Positions 12,609-24,536 of a stretch of DNA of 64,000 bases are shown in pieces; within the stretch, counting starts at the first letter, position 1; each line of letters starts with the position of its first letter. Below the pieces are notes generated by a model that saw only the letters and a list, made by a program, of their open reading frames with translations, was not told where the DNA came from and ran no database searches. This DNA is from Dermatemys mawii (lineage: Eukaryota; Chordata; Testudines; Dermatemydidae). The position numbers were made by a program, and so were the translations under genes. Where the stretch lies: positions 22,837,915 through 22,901,914 of the forward strand of contig ML677334.1 in assembly GCA_007922305.1 (NCBI GenBank), given 5' to 3'.

Positions 12609-12884
12609 GTAATGAGTTTTGACTATTTCTAAGCCCAGCGGGGAAAATGGAGACAAAACTGAAAGAAAAGCTCAGCAATGGGGAAGAATAAAAGCCCTGT
12701 AAGTGAATGTCATGCTCATAAAAAGTTCCAGATTGACAGCATCAGGGATGGACTGTTCTTTAGGCCAGTGATGCTATTCAAAAATAGCATTGCAAATGGG
12801 AACGTGAAAATCACTACATTGAAAATGATTAAGATAATGGCATACTTTTATAGAGCTGCTTTTGTCCTGTAGGATCCTAGACTG

Positions 12885-12889
<5 letters not shown>

Positions 12890-12940
<51 letters not shown>

Positions 12941-12947
12941 TGTGTGT
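12890..12947. repeat. Compound (TC)n(TG)n microsatellite
   Basis: An uninterrupted TC run of about 16 units switches directly into a TG run of about 12 units. It is preceded by ctgctttt and followed by taaaatgcag. Confidence 0.97.
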
Positions 12948-14893
12948 AAAATGCAGAAATTACTTCACCCATCACCGAAATTCAGCAACATCTGGACTAA
13001 AACACTATAGTTTAAAAGCAAACAGAAACCCTACACAACAGCTTAGGGTGGGAAGTGAAGAATAATTCATGTACAGTAACTGAAACTATGAGGGACCTCT
13101 TTAAACTGGACTGACTGAGTTTCTTGAGCACCTGTCTGAGGCTGACAAAGGTGGTACTTGGCCTTGTGCTCTCTCCTGAGATTCCTTCATGGTTGAGCCA
13201 GGGAAAGAGAGGGTTCTTCTGAACCAGAGTGATCCTAAATATAATCCCCAGAGTCCTTCTGTGACTGTCCTCAAAGGTTGGTATGATGTTATTCTATTTG
13301 GATAATACATCTTTGGTTACTGTGTCCTACTTTGGTCACAACATCTTTCCTTTTGGGAATTTCTCTCTTTTATTGCAGCATCTGATTTTTCTGAAGTGTT
13401 GACTCCAATTTTAGATTAGTTGTGTTTATATTGTGGTGCATGCCACATTATTAGAGATTACAGCCATAGACAGAGCCAACCAACTGATAATTTGATTACA
13501 ATCCTTGTGTTTTTCTTAAAGCCCCAACTCCTGGAGTCATGTGATTACATGAGAATCAATCTTTCTTTCTGTATTTCTTTCTTTCAAGTTTTTAGTCCTC
13601 TTGGTTGCAGAGGAAAGCTTGAACATGTGACCATAAAGGCTCAAAAAACCCAGACAAGCTAACTAAAAGAATCTGAAACTTGTTATTGTTTTAAATTTCA
13701 TGATTTAGAAGTCAGTCTTATGATTTCCGCCTGACTCTTCATTTCTGAATGCTTGTGGTTGGCAAAAATATAAACAGTTGGGAATCAGCCAGGACACAGA
13801 GATTGCAATACACTTAGGGCTTGTCCTCACTGGGAAATTAGGTCATGTTAGAACCCATCCTAGCACTTTGAGATCTTCAGATGAGAAGTGTCATCTAGCA
13901 TGAAGGGGACAATCATGTATATAACATGTCAGTTGCTCATGAATAAACCCTGTTGGAACCAGAGAGTGAACCTTATGAGTAGGTGACATGATGTTAAAAT
14001 CAGCTTGTCCCTGTTTACACTGATTTAAGTCATGTTTAGCATCAGGTTCATAAACATGATGCCTCACAATTACATTTTTACACAATTTAATTTTCTAATG
14101 ACGATGACCTGCCCTCACTTTTGTGTGAAGCGCCATTGCATCTTGAATGACTAAAGCTGCTTGGGCCCTTTGTAAACAGAATTAACTGCATTATTCATTA
14201 CAAATAACATTCAATTTGGATTTAGCCCTTTTTTCTTGTTTATCAAATCATGCACAAATTAGTTTTGAGTTTCTGTGAATGCAGAGCTTAAGTACTTAGT
14301 AGGGCTGGTCAGAACTCAGAATTTCCATTCAGCGGGAAATTCTGAAATGCAAATGAATTGTTCTGCATCAGAATAAAAGCTCAGACTTTGTAATTTCCTA
14401 GGGAACAGGGGAAGTCCAGTATTTTTATTTTGAAAAATCAAAATGGCATTTCATTTTGACTTTTTTTAAATGAAATCGCTGAGGCTACCCATGCTTCAGC
14501 TGCCCATCTGGCAGCCTACCAAAAAGCAGGGAGCCTGACAACCTTAGCCTGCAATGGGTCTCCTGGGGTCACTGCTCTTTGGCAGCTCTCAATGCAAGCA
14601 AGTGGGCAAGAAACCTGGCGGAAACCTGCCCGATGTCTGTTAGAAGATTTGGCAAAGTGGACACATTCTCATGAATAGTTCTGATGGAAAAATGTTCCAC
14701 TGGCAAATTTCTGACCAGCTGTAGCACTGAGGTGTTAGGTAGCATTTTACTTTCAGTGGGACTCAGGTCACTAAATATCTTAAGTGACTTTTGAAAATAG
14801 GATTTAAGCTCTGTAGTCACTTAAGTGCTTTAATAGGAAGTAAACTTTGGCTATATCTGCTTTGCTTGATAGAAGAATGTGATCTGACATTAA
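12948..14893. other. Intergenic sequence with faint repeat fragments
   Basis: Possible fragments of interspersed repeats lie at 13690-13790 (tcatgattt-type) and 14295-14480 (a region rich in gaaat and aaatttcc). Neither has visible ends. The rest is unassigned. Confidence 0.35.
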
Positions 14894-15074
14894 GGCCCAG
14901 ACTATACTAGGAAGTTACTTTAGTATAGCTATGTCTCTCTCAGAGACGTGAAAAATCCACACCCCTGAGAGATGCAGCTATACAACCTAGCCCCCCAGTA
15001 TAGTCCAGTTCTAGGTCAATGGAAGAATTCTTCACTTGACTTATCAACTGCCCTTTGGGGAGGTGGATTACCTA

Positions 15075-15591
15075 GGCCTGGTCTACACTACACGGTTAGG
15101 TTAACATAAACTGCCTTGCATCGACCTCGCTGTGGAAGTGTCTTCACTTACGTTTCACGCCTGCTGACATAAGTGCTGCTCTATGCCTATTTAGTAACAC
15201 CACCTCCCTGAGCAGTGTAGTCACGGTCGATGCAATTAGGTTGGTGCAGTGTCAATGTAGACCCTGTGTTGCTTACGTCGACTGTTACTGGCTTACAGGA
15301 GCCATCCCAATGCCCCAGGCTGACAATACAATCGATACATGTGCTCCTGGTAGGGTGACCAGACAGCAAGTGTGAAAAATCGGGACAGAGGGTAGAAGAT
15401 AATAGGAGCCTATATAAGAAAAAGACCCCAAAATTGGGACTGTCCCTATAGAATTGGAACATCTGGTCACCTAGCTCCTGGTGAAGACAACCCAAGGAGC
15501 AAGTGTGCACACACACAAGCAATTTAATAACTGTGGTGCCTGTGCGCTGATGTAAGTTAGGTCAACATCATTTTGTAGTGTAGACATGGCC
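15075..15591. mobile_element. Middle MITE of the nest (Harbinger-type, GGCC..TCTACACTAC ends)
   Basis: Ends ggcctggtctacactac and the inverse of ggccatgtctacactac are flanked by cta (15072-15074) and cta (15592-15594). A 3-bp duplication fits PIF/Harbinger elements. It sits inside the outer MITE and is itself interrupted at 15351. Confidence 0.8.
15351..15473. mobile_element. Innermost hAT-type MITE with perfect 8-bp duplication
   Basis: The 123-bp element begins tagggtgaccagaca and ends tctggtcaccta. Perfect gctcctgg duplications lie at 15343-15350 and 15474-15481. The inside carries inverted gggaca/tgtccc words. The 8-bp duplication supports hAT class. Confidence 0.9.
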
Positions 15592-15804
15592 CTACTCCGA
15601 TAGAAGAAACCCTCCTGTTGGCGTAGGTAGTGGCTCCATGGAAGCATTACAGCAGTATTTTACGTGTAGACAAGACCGAAGATACAGATCATATATAGGA
15701 CAAAGGCCAGAGCTTAAATGGTAAGTGCAATATAGAGAAGCAGAGGGATGTGATTGTAAAGTCCAGTTGACCCTATTGGCAAAAGAGCTCCAAGCACTGG
15801 TGTA

Positions 15805-15995
15805 AGCAGTGTGATCCAGTGAGTTAGGACACTGGGCTGTGAGTCAGGGGACAGAGCGTCTGCTCCAGTGAGGCCACTGACCTGTTGTGTGACCTTGGGT
15901 AAGCTGCTTTTACTTTACTCTCCCCCAGTTTGAAGGATACTTGCCTGTCTGAGAGAGCTTTAGGTAAGACTTGCTAGTGAAGTATTAATTATTAC
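15805..15995 (+). repeat. MIR SINE, near full length
   Basis: The tRNA-related head (agtgtgatccagtgagttag, then ggacactgggctgtgagtca) is followed by the MIR core tgtgtgaccttgggtaagc and a tail ending attaattatta. It is one of the better preserved old SINEs in the window. Confidence 0.8.
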
Positions 15996-16494
15996 CGTGT
16001 AATTAATGAGGCAGGTCAGTGATTACCATCACATCACAGCACATCCCAATCACACAGGTACAAACTACCAGAGCTGGTACAATACTGTGAGAAGGGTTAT
16101 TTGGGAAACAGGCACCTGAATTCAGCCGGTTGCCATGGTGACAGCATAGATTAATGCCACAAGAAAAGAGAAGAGCAATATATTGTGCAAGGGATAACTT
16201 TTTGTAGCCAGGCTGCACTTTGAAATATCTCAGACTTTCTGGGTTCCTGTGATACCAAAACGTGTAGCTGAGCTCTCAGTTTTCCTTGGTTTAATTCTCT
16301 TTCTCCATCACACCTAAGATGAGCAAAGATCTGCTAGAAGATAAAAGTTCATGTTAGGGTGTAAAAGGAAATACTAAGGGGTAGATGGTCTCTGGGTCTT
16401 TTGTGGGTGCCATGAACAAGAGGGTGTTTCAGGAGCTTCCCCTTCTCTAAGCGCCTCCCTAGTCCCCCTGGGCAGATCTTAAGAGCTGATTATT

Positions 16495-17136
16495 AGGATA
16501 TAGATCAGCAGTTCTCAAACTATTGAGAACCGCAACCCTTTTTTCCATTCACTTTCAGCGCAGCGGACCCTTCTATGTCCGCCGAAAAGCCGCCGAATTG
16601 AATACTTCCGCATTTGGCGGCTATTTTTAGCGGATATGCCAAGCGCTCCCAAAATAGCTCGGCATATCTGCCGAAAAGCCGCCAAATCCGGAAGTAAACT
16701 ATTTGGCGGCTTTTCAACGGCGCAAGGAGCTCACGACCCCTCGGGAGGCGGCTGGCGACCCCCGGTTTGAGAACCACTAATATAGATATTCAGGTCTGTC
16801 TTTAAAGGCCTAGTGGACTTTAAGAATTTAGGTGTATTCTTATCACATAGCGAGTTCTAGAGGTATAAAAGAGAGAATCAAAATCACAGTCTGCCTGTTT
16901 ATGGGCCTTCTCTTACTGTGACAGAGTAAGGCCCTGTTCTTAGGCTAAGATCTTTAGCTAAGCAGCAGGGCCTCGGACTGTCACAGTAAGAGAAGGCCCA
17001 TAAACTGGCAGCCTGTGATTTTTATTCCCTCTTTTATACCTCTACAACTAGCTAGGTGAGAAGAATACACCTGAATTCTTAAAGTATAGACCTTTACAGA
17101 CAGGCCTGAATATCTATATCCTAACACTGATGAGCG
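16495..17136. repeat. Head-to-head palindrome (two inverted copies of one repeat)
   Basis: The left arm (16495-16505 plus 16780-16950) is the reverse complement of the right arm (about 16951-17136), with moderate divergence. Landmarks are gggccttctcttactgtgac against gtcacagtaagagaaggccc, and a centre near 16950 reading cttaggctaaga against tctttagctaag. The left arm alone contains a hAT insertion. The unit resembles part of an LTR-like turtle repeat I recall. Confidence 0.85.
16506..16779. mobile_element. hAT MITE inserted in the left palindrome arm
   Basis: Ends cagcagttctcaaac and the inverse of tagtggttctcaaac are flanked by perfect 8-bp atatagat duplications (16498-16505 and 16780-16787). 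Inside are inverted GC-rich modules around gccgaaaagccgcc and cggaagt. No transposase. Confidence 0.93.
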
Positions 17137-17158
17137 CCATCTACTGGCACATATGCTG

Positions 17159-17248
17159 AGGCTCAGATCCACAAAGCTATTTAGGCTCCTAACTTCCATT
17201 GATTTCAACAGACGTTTGGAACCTATGTACCTTTGTAGATCAGAGCCT
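17159..17248. mobile_element. Palindromic Harbinger-type MITE (Chompy-like)
   Basis: The left half ggctcagatccacaaagc plus tatttaggctcctaac pairs with the inverse of gctctgatctacaaagg plus tacataggttcc. The spacer ttgatttcaa is typical of the abundant Chompy-like MITEs of crocodiles and turtles. The family name is from memory. Confidence 0.65.
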
Positions 17249-17478
17249 TTATATGTATTCCGACTTACAGAGCCCCTGTGACACAATTACAGGCTCTGTT
17301 CTCTGGGATGTGCAGGGACTGCTCCCTCCAACCACCCTGGGGCACAAACTATCCCAAAAGTATCCAAGGGGAGGGAGGGAGGAAGCCCCTCTTCCCCTGC
17401 ACTGGCCAGTAGAATTAGTTGGACACAGAGACTGTGTTGCACCATCCTAAGGCATGATGTGGTATGCGTGCTCCCCAT

Positions 17479-17547
17479 GGGCTTGATACAAAACCCATTG
17501 ATGTCAGTGCCTTCTGATTGACTCCAGTGGGCTTTGAGTCAGACTCC
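17479..17547. mobile_element. Small palindromic MITE (Chompy-like)
   Basis: Halves gggcttgatacaaaaccca and the inverse of gagtcaaagcccactgga fold back around cattgatgtcagtgcc. It is short and diverged. Confidence 0.55.
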
Positions 17548-18803
17548 ATGTGCACCAAGGGGGAATATGCTTCCTGAGGCAAATTCCTGCCCATGGGATG
17601 GTGCAACTTCACATCTTCTCTGATGTCGCTCAGGGTATAAAGTGCCCAATGTGACCCTGGAGATAATCAAATCTCAGATTAAACTCGAGGAATGTGTCCC
17701 ATGTTGAAGAGAGAAGCTGCCATGGGTAGGCAGGATCTCAAATCAGGTGTCTCCACAAAGACAGAACGCTAGAAACAATGGTAGCCCAAATGCTGAAGTC
17801 CAGATCAAACATACAGCAGTTACCGAGGAAACTTCTCTCTGTAACTGATTAAAAAACTATAAATTTCTGCTGGATACATTGGTGGCAAGAGTTCAAAGAG
17901 GGTTCAAAAGGCAATTTAACTGCTGCACTATGGAATCAGAGCTGCACCTTTCTGTCAGTGTCCTCTTGTATTGGGCTTTGGTAGCTTGTTTCCACTTAAA
18001 AGCATGCCGGTATTTTTTCCTCTTGATTCTAGGTAGCCTGTGGAGTGTCAAATGTCTCAGCTGAGCACTCTCAATGGGGCCCTGATGACAGAGCAGGCTG
18101 AGTCATCACAGGATGAATATTGTGACTGTGTAGAAACTAGAAACATAAAGTCTTAAGCCTACACTCTTAACACGCCATACGACTGCTGATGCCAGTCAAA
18201 GGATTTCAGAGCCTTTCAAATCCCCAAACTAGATGATACATGCGTCCCATGTACCATAAAATGACATCCCAGCGTCTCCGATTTACATCACCCACAGTAG
18301 GTGTGTCAGTGCTTTATACGTCAGCCTAATCTCTCAGGCTGGCTCTTTGCCAATTTTAGACTATTGCTGAGCTCACACTGAGGTATCACCAGCCCCAAAT
18401 TCATTGGAGTTTAAAAAAAAATAGACTCTTGCTGAGGATGTCATAATTGTCCAGTGCTGCATTCTAACTGGCCAGCCGGGTCTTTAACATGAATACCACA
18501 GCCATGAACAATCTCCCACAGGGGCACAGTGGGAAGTCACCACTGGTGGTGGGGGGTGGGGGGGAGCGGGAATACCGATGCCTTTTATGTTAAATTGTTG
18601 GGCTCTGAGGTTGGATGACATAGGTCCGCCTTTGGAGAAGAGTCCAGGGGAGGCTGGTGTGAAGGTGGGGAACAAAGTGAGGGGTTGAAGGAGAAACAGT
18701 GACTATTTTACATTGTTCATGCTTCCCAAAGTGCCAAGGTCTCCTTTGCTTTTATTTCACTTTCTAGAGTGAAAAGTCATCAGAAATCTGCATGCCAAAT
18801 ATA
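17548..18803. other. Intergenic sequence, nothing recognised
   Basis: Contains a G-run of about 25 bases (18546-18570, ggtggtggggggtggggggg) that could form a G-quadruplex on the + strand. No repeat ends or plausible gene. Confidence 0.4.
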
Positions 18804-18897
18804 GGACCCAACCCTGCAAAAGGATTTGCCTGGACAGATTCCCAGTGAACTCAATGAGGCTCTGTGTGGATGCAGAGTGGGTTGCAGAACTGGAGCC
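18804..18897. mobile_element. Palindromic MITE (Chompy-like)
   Basis: Ends ggacccaaccctgcaaaagg and the inverse of ggctccagttctgcaaccc fold back around ccagtgaactcaatgag. The pattern is the same as in the other small palindromic MITEs of the window. Confidence 0.6.
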
Positions 18898-19049
18898 TTA
18901 GTTTTTACAAAAGAACCTGAGGGGAGAGTGTCTGAAGCACAGATTGCTGTAACTAAACTTCTGAAAGATGGTGTTACCCACACAAAATTTGCTGTCACAT
19001 ACTCTAGGGGCAGCCACCTTTACCCAGTTCCGAGGGCTCAAGGTGTAAT

Positions 19050-19960
19050 TTTCTGTGCGTTTGAAGAAACTTTTACCAGTGAAAGAGCCTTATACAGTAA
19101 TATCCTCATCCTCTATTTATTGACAATTACCAAGCAGAATACACATGCTAAGCATACAATACTATGCTCACCAATCCTGATCAGGCAGGCGGGCTTTTCC
19201 TGTTGGGCAGGCAAGGTCAGTCTCATTTGGATTCTGGTTGCTGCATGTCAGAGCCGTGCAGTGGATTCTTAGCAGCTTTGATCTTAGGCTGTCTTGGAGG
19301 TGAGTTCTTCTTCCAAGTCTTTCCTTCTTATTATTCTTCTGTTCCTTCTCTTCTGGATGGCTTTTTGGACCCCAGTTTATATAGTGAAATTTGAGTCCTG
19401 CTTATCAATACCTTAACCAATTATTTAACTAAAATTTTACTAATCAATCCTAACAAAATTCTCTAACCAATCATACTCCACCACTTTAATTAATTTACAC
19501 TTAGCAAAATTAATTATGTAACAGACAGAAACAATCAAAGAACCAGACAGAGATCATACAGACAAACCATACGGAAGTGGGGACCATAATGACAAATCAA
19601 TAAAGAAATGAGGATTTCACAACCACAACTGTTGAAAAGTGATTTCTTGCCAGACAGGATGCTATCATATTAAGTTTTCTTTAACAATCTTATGATCTGT
19701 TTCTTTATCTGGTGGTAGTGGATGCTATTAGGACCGGGTCTCCTTAACAGCCTATTACCTTGTTTGAATGTAATTTAGACAGAATGTGAGGATGTAACTT
19801 CCTGCTTCTCAGCTAATCGCTGCTCCTCTTTTAACCAGGCTGCAAACAAAGGCCTTATCCTTAAAATGGGAGAAGGAGTTTGGATAACCCTAAAAAAATG
19901 GGTGGTGCTTAGGGCACCTTCACAAAAGGGACGGGGTCTAGAGAAGCGTACAAAAAAATA
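19050..19960. repeat. Candidate LTR-like interspersed repeat
   Basis: A ~0.9 kb block of AT-rich sequence has repeated accaatca/taaccaat words (19415-19480) and the segment gccagacaggatgctatca (19650-19668). I recall it as part of a high-copy turtle LTR-like family. No ends or duplication were located. The 16.5-17.1 kb palindrome may derive from the same family. Confidence 0.4.
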
Positions 19961-22737
19961 GGATTAAATTGATGAGAAAGATGTATATTATGGAAACAGT
20001 ACAAAATAGTGGGAAAATAGCCATCATAACTTCTATTTTTCAGCACTATTTTTTCTTATCTTGCTAGCAACTTATTTTGAGCATGGACGAATATATTGTG
20101 CAAAACTCACTGATGTTTTTTTTCTAAAGCTAAAGAGCAATTAAATTAAGAAGCCATCATCTAATAGCAATAGATCATCAGAGATGTGCAATTAGTAGGT
20201 TATTTTCTTACTTTTTGGATGGCTGATGGCCAAACGTACTTGCGGTATACATCAGTAGTGCAACATGGTGTGGCTTAATGCTGTTACCAGGATTCTGGGA
20301 TCATTTGAATCATTGGAATACTGCTTAGAAGGTAGGATTGTTTCATTTTAGACCTATCAGTCCATTTGGATGTGGTGCTAGTATTTGCTTTGCTCTTGTA
20401 ATATTGTAGTCTGCATCTCTCAAGACGTAATGTTATAATCAAAACTGGTGTTTAATTTGTTACGTAATGAAATATCAGACACATAATGACCATCTTTAAG
20501 AATATCTTCTTGGATTCCCATGCTCTCAGTTTGATTGAACCTCATGATTCAAAGCAAAACTGAGCCAAAACTTCTGCATTTTAATCAACTTGCTTCACAT
20601 TGAAAACCTGAGCTGAGGCCTACTCCTTAATTGTTGATGTCTTCTGGTCAGTCCAGTACCCTAACATTTTTATGGGAAGGAGCCACACCAGCTGATTCCA
20701 AAATAAAGTTGATTCATTACGTCCCTGTCCCAGTCATACCGACAAAAAAAAAATCTGTCGCTATATTTGTACCTGGCCTTAACAGTCAGGAAATTTTTGC
20801 ATACAAGAGAAAATGAAATGACAATTTCTAGTTAGAAATGAAATTTGTACTAGTGGATTATTTTTTCCAAAGGAAAAACACAGAAGTACTCTTCCCTTCC
20901 CTTCCCTCCCCTTGCCTTCTAGCCTTCTCTTCTAGCTGCAGGAAGCTAGTGATTTTGTGGATGAAGATGTATGAAAAATGCTTTTATTGGGCTTTTAGGA
21001 AACGGATTTACAGAGCTCTGCTAAACCAAGATTCAAGTGTAAATGGCATCATAGCTGGTCATACAGATAGCTTGGCATAGGCAAATAAATAGTATTTATT
21101 GAATGGCTCTGCAATTTATCACATGGCTATTGCCACCACATGTGTAATAGATTACACAGATTTCTCCCATGTGTGTGAAAGAAACATATAGAATCTTATT
21201 TATAGAGTGAGGGCTACGGTCTGCTTTGAGATGCATGCGTCAGTGATGTCAATATAAACTGTAAAAACATATCTGAGAGTAGAATTTGGCCCACAGACAA
21301 ATGTTATGAAATACATACAAAGCATATGACAATATATGTTAAACGATACATACAATATGTTTCACAATAGGTTACACAAAGTGTTCTCTTTTCCTTTGAC
21401 TGAAGAAATCTCCTCCTAGAGACAACCTATGAAACATCACAGGTAATGATAGAACTTCATCTGGCATTAAGGAGCTAATTACCCACATGGGGGTTAGGAT
21501 CTGTGAGCCCTTTGGCTACCAGGATATTTTCAAAGTCACTATAACAACAAAGCAATAGAAAGGTACCAAAAATTAGTAAGTCAAGTGAGAAACAACAAGG
21601 ATGCTCAAATGGTCTTATGTACAGTCGGTGGGAGCCAGTGGAAATAGCCCTCTGTCAGTCATTTTAAACAAAAAGTTTTGGTACTAAAGAAAGGAATTGG
21701 AACAATTCCTTACCTACTCCAGTTATTTCTGTATCACTTTAACCCCTTGTGCCCCCATGCTTTGGAGTCGACACCAGCTCATTCTTTGTGGAGGATAATA
21801 AGGCCCCAATCCGGCAGAGTCCTTTAGCGCATCCTACTGATCACAAGAACACTAGTGTGGCACTGAGCTCATGTCAGTGGGACCACTCATGCTTAAAGAC
21901 ATGCACATGGCTTGTAGATTGGAGCCAGTGTCCTTCTGTAAATCACTGCATATATCTGCAGTACAGCTCTCTAAACAGTGTTATACAGAGATAGCTATAT
22001 ATACCTTTTATCTATGTATATTTGTGTGTGTGTATTTTATAAATATATTATAGATGTATGATTTCTTTACTACTTTGTATTGATTTTTTTAGTTGGGGGA
22101 AAATAAAGTGGGTCTTGAACTTAGTCCAAAACAATACCTCTGCAGCATAAGGACATTAAGCAAGAAAAACTGAGACTGCAGAAGTAAAAGGAGCAAGGAG
22201 AGAATGAAAGTTGCCGTAGGGACAGGGCTATACGAATTCAGTTACGGGTGGGTTAGGCTGAGTGTTAGCAGTGATGATGAAACATGGCTGACTGTGGTAA
22301 TGAAATATTTATGAATGGGGAAATGATACTGCATTCTGCAGTGGAGCACAAGGGAAAGTGAAATTTCAGGAATACTGTAATAGCAAAACCCTCCATTAAT
22401 TATTGGAAGCAAGCTGTAATGCCGGTTACTATGGCAACAGTGTCCCCCATGTATTTTGCACCATTTTGGGAGGGCTGCTCCCAATTTACTGTGGTTGGCT
22501 GTATTTATTTTCTGTAAGGATTTTTGTTGTTGATCTTGTCTGGCCTAGCCTGTGGATGCTGTGCGTAACCAACAAGAAAGGATTTGGTAAATTTAAGATG
22601 ATAGGAGTACTGGCTAAAAGATAGGGAAAGCCTTTAATTAGTACTATTAGGACCATATTTTAGTCTGCATTGAGATAGAGATGTCCCTTTCTAGGAAGAT
22701 TCCTGTACATGGAGCAGGATATTAATAATAAGACATA
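19961..22737. other. AT-rich intergenic sequence with one MITE fragment
   Basis: A diverged piece of a palindromic MITE begins with ggccccaatccggcaga at 21802 and fades near 21925. The rest has no recognised repeat; the runs at 20080-20210 and 21100-21370 are AT-rich and contain no gene I can support. Confidence 0.4.
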
Positions 22738-23192
22738 GGCCTGGCCTACACTACAAAATTAGGTCAATGTAAGCAGCCTTTCATTAACCTATTTATGAAT
22801 ATGGCTACACTTAAATTTGTCTCTCACTGATGTAAGTGCCTTGTTATGGTGACACGGTTGCACCACCTCACTGAGTGGCATATAGCCATGGGAAATGTGC
22901 TGAGTTCAATGCGGCATGCATGTAGACACCGTGTTACCTGTATCGACCCTAACAGTCCTCCAGCAGCTGTCCCACAATGTTTGACACTCACCGCTCTGGT
23001 CACAATTGTGAACTCCACTGCCCACAGGTCACAGATACTGGATGCCAACCCCCGCCCTTTAAAAAGCCCACGAATTGTTGAAATGCCTCTTCCTGATTGC
23101 CCAGCCTGGGGAGCACACCTAGCAGCTCTCCCTTGTTGTGTGCAACTGCCCAGTTGACCGTGCCAGCTACACCCTCCAGACATGCTCCTGCC

Positions 23193-23348
23193 TGGAGTAG
23201 ACAGGAGATATTGGATCTCCTGGGCCTGTGGGGAGAAGAGGCTGCGGAGGCACAGCTCTGACCCAGCCATAGACATGTTGACATGTACGAGCAGATTGCA
23301 GGGGGAATGCAGGAGAGGGGCTACCACAGAGACCAGCAGCAGTGCCCC
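23193..23348 (+). pseudogene. MYB/SANT-like domain remnant, exon 1
   Basis: Translation from TGG at 23193 gives WSRQEILDLLGLWGEEAAEA, then QL, a TGA stop at 23259-23261, and further on YEQIAGGMQERGY and DQQQC. This is the trihelix/MYB-SANT pattern: a tryptophan-led first helix, LWGEE, then Y-x-x-I-A-x-x-M-x-x-x-G-Y. I recognise it from the accessory DNA-binding protein of Harbinger elements, which are common in turtles. The stop replaces an expected Arg codon (CGA to TGA, a CpG decay). After 23348 the similarity is lost, and it resumes weakly near 23460-23640 with a Pro/Glu/Ser-rich part that ends in a donor-like caggtaag at 23638-23645. It is not functional. Confidence 0.72.
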
Positions 23349-24392
23349 AGGAACGTGGAGGAAATGTGGCCAGGGAGGCCAGTCGTAGATCTGCTGCCAA
23401 ACCAGCTTTTACAATGAGCCATACTTGGAGGAGACCTCCCCAGCTCTCCACAGAGCACCATGGAGGAGCCTGAGACACAAACCCCTGCCATGAACAGCGA
23501 GGAAGATGGAGAATGCAGGACAGGCAAAGTGGGGGATCCAGCTATGCCACAAAACAGGGCTTGTTTGAGATTCTACTGCTGTCCAGTCAGTCCCAGCAGC
23601 TGAGCAAGGGCAAGCCCGATGCCAGGGAAGGAACCTCAGGTAAGTGTGTGGATGTATTTTCCATTACAATGTTCAAATGTACAGATGGTGCCTGACCCCA
23701 AGTTAGCAGGACACAGGTATTAATTTTTCATTCACGTACTTGTACTAGATGTGGGACAACAAACAGAGATAGAGCCGTTGTCTGCTTTTCATTACCTACC
23801 GGATTAGGTTGGGGTGGGGAGAGGAGCAGTTTGTTTATGTAACCAAGATGTCCCTTGACTCCTTCTGAGAGATCTCGATGAAGCTTACTTGGAGGTACTC
23901 TGCATTCCTCTCTTGGAAGTTTCTAGCCATGGCAGCCTTATTCTTTCTTCCGCAGCAGGACACTTCCCCACCTCAGTCTGCAGGGACTCTGGCAGGTATC
24001 ATTACAATAAACAGGCTAGCGGCAGATGGATTCTGGCAGCTCCAGCACGCCAGCAGCAGCTGTGCTCTCTGTGCCTCTGTTACCCTCAGGAATGAGCTGG
24101 CTATCATCACCGCCACCTGCGGAAAATAGTGCCACTATTTAGTGCCCTGTACTTGTACCCATGGAAATAAGGGGCCAAAATTTTGTTACATGCAAACAAA
24201 CAATTCCTTTCTCATTTCCCTGCCCACCTGCCCCTGGCAGGCCACACGCACTATGACTGTGACTGGAGAACAGTGCTGACATGTCTTGTTTAAAACTTTA
24301 GGGGGACAAGGGAATTGAGTTCTGAAGCTTAATCTTCGCTTTTCCTAGTGACTATACACACAACGGTACCGCTGTGTGTTTTATCTGCTGCT

Positions 24393-24536
24393 GTTGTGGC
24401 CTTGAGGGGTCCCCTGTTTCCACCCCCGGAATGCCTGAGCATGATAAGGAGGAGAAAGAAAAGGACTTGAGACGACACGTTCTCTGAGATCCTGCAAGCC
24501 ACTCCTGCATCAGACTGGGAACAGAGGGCCTGGAGG
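24393..24536 (+). pseudogene. MYB/SANT-like protein remnant, C-terminal exon
   Basis: The frame from 24393 reads VVALRGPLFPPPECLS, then MIRRRKKRT, a TGA stop at 24468-24470, and DDTFSEILQATPASDWEQR. The basic RRRKKR stretch followed by an acidic helical segment with D-x-F-x-E-I-L is the usual C-terminal half of the Harbinger MYB/SANT-like accessory protein. The stop again looks like a decayed Arg codon. The frame is otherwise open for 48 codons. It lies about 1 kb downstream of the exon 1 remnant, so a large intron separated them. Confidence 0.65.

Larger units (their letters stand above)
14894..15677. mobile_element. Outer DNA transposon/MITE of a three-level nest
   Basis: Ends ggcccagactatacta (from 14894) and the inverse of ggtcttgtctacacgta (to 15677) pair as terminal inverted repeats. 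The element resumes at 15592 with ctactccgatagaag after being split by another MITE. No coding sequence. The 3-bp flanks taa and gaa differ, so its own target duplication has decayed. Confidence 0.7.

Noticed and set aside
12890..12947. CRISPR-like or functional tandem array
   Set aside because: Simple dinucleotide microsatellite; no CRISPR repeats or spacers occur anywhere in this vertebrate window.
22403..22624. Possible membrane-protein exon (Leu/Val-rich frame)
   Set aside because: Short, no splice sites in frame, and typical of chance frames in T-rich DNA.
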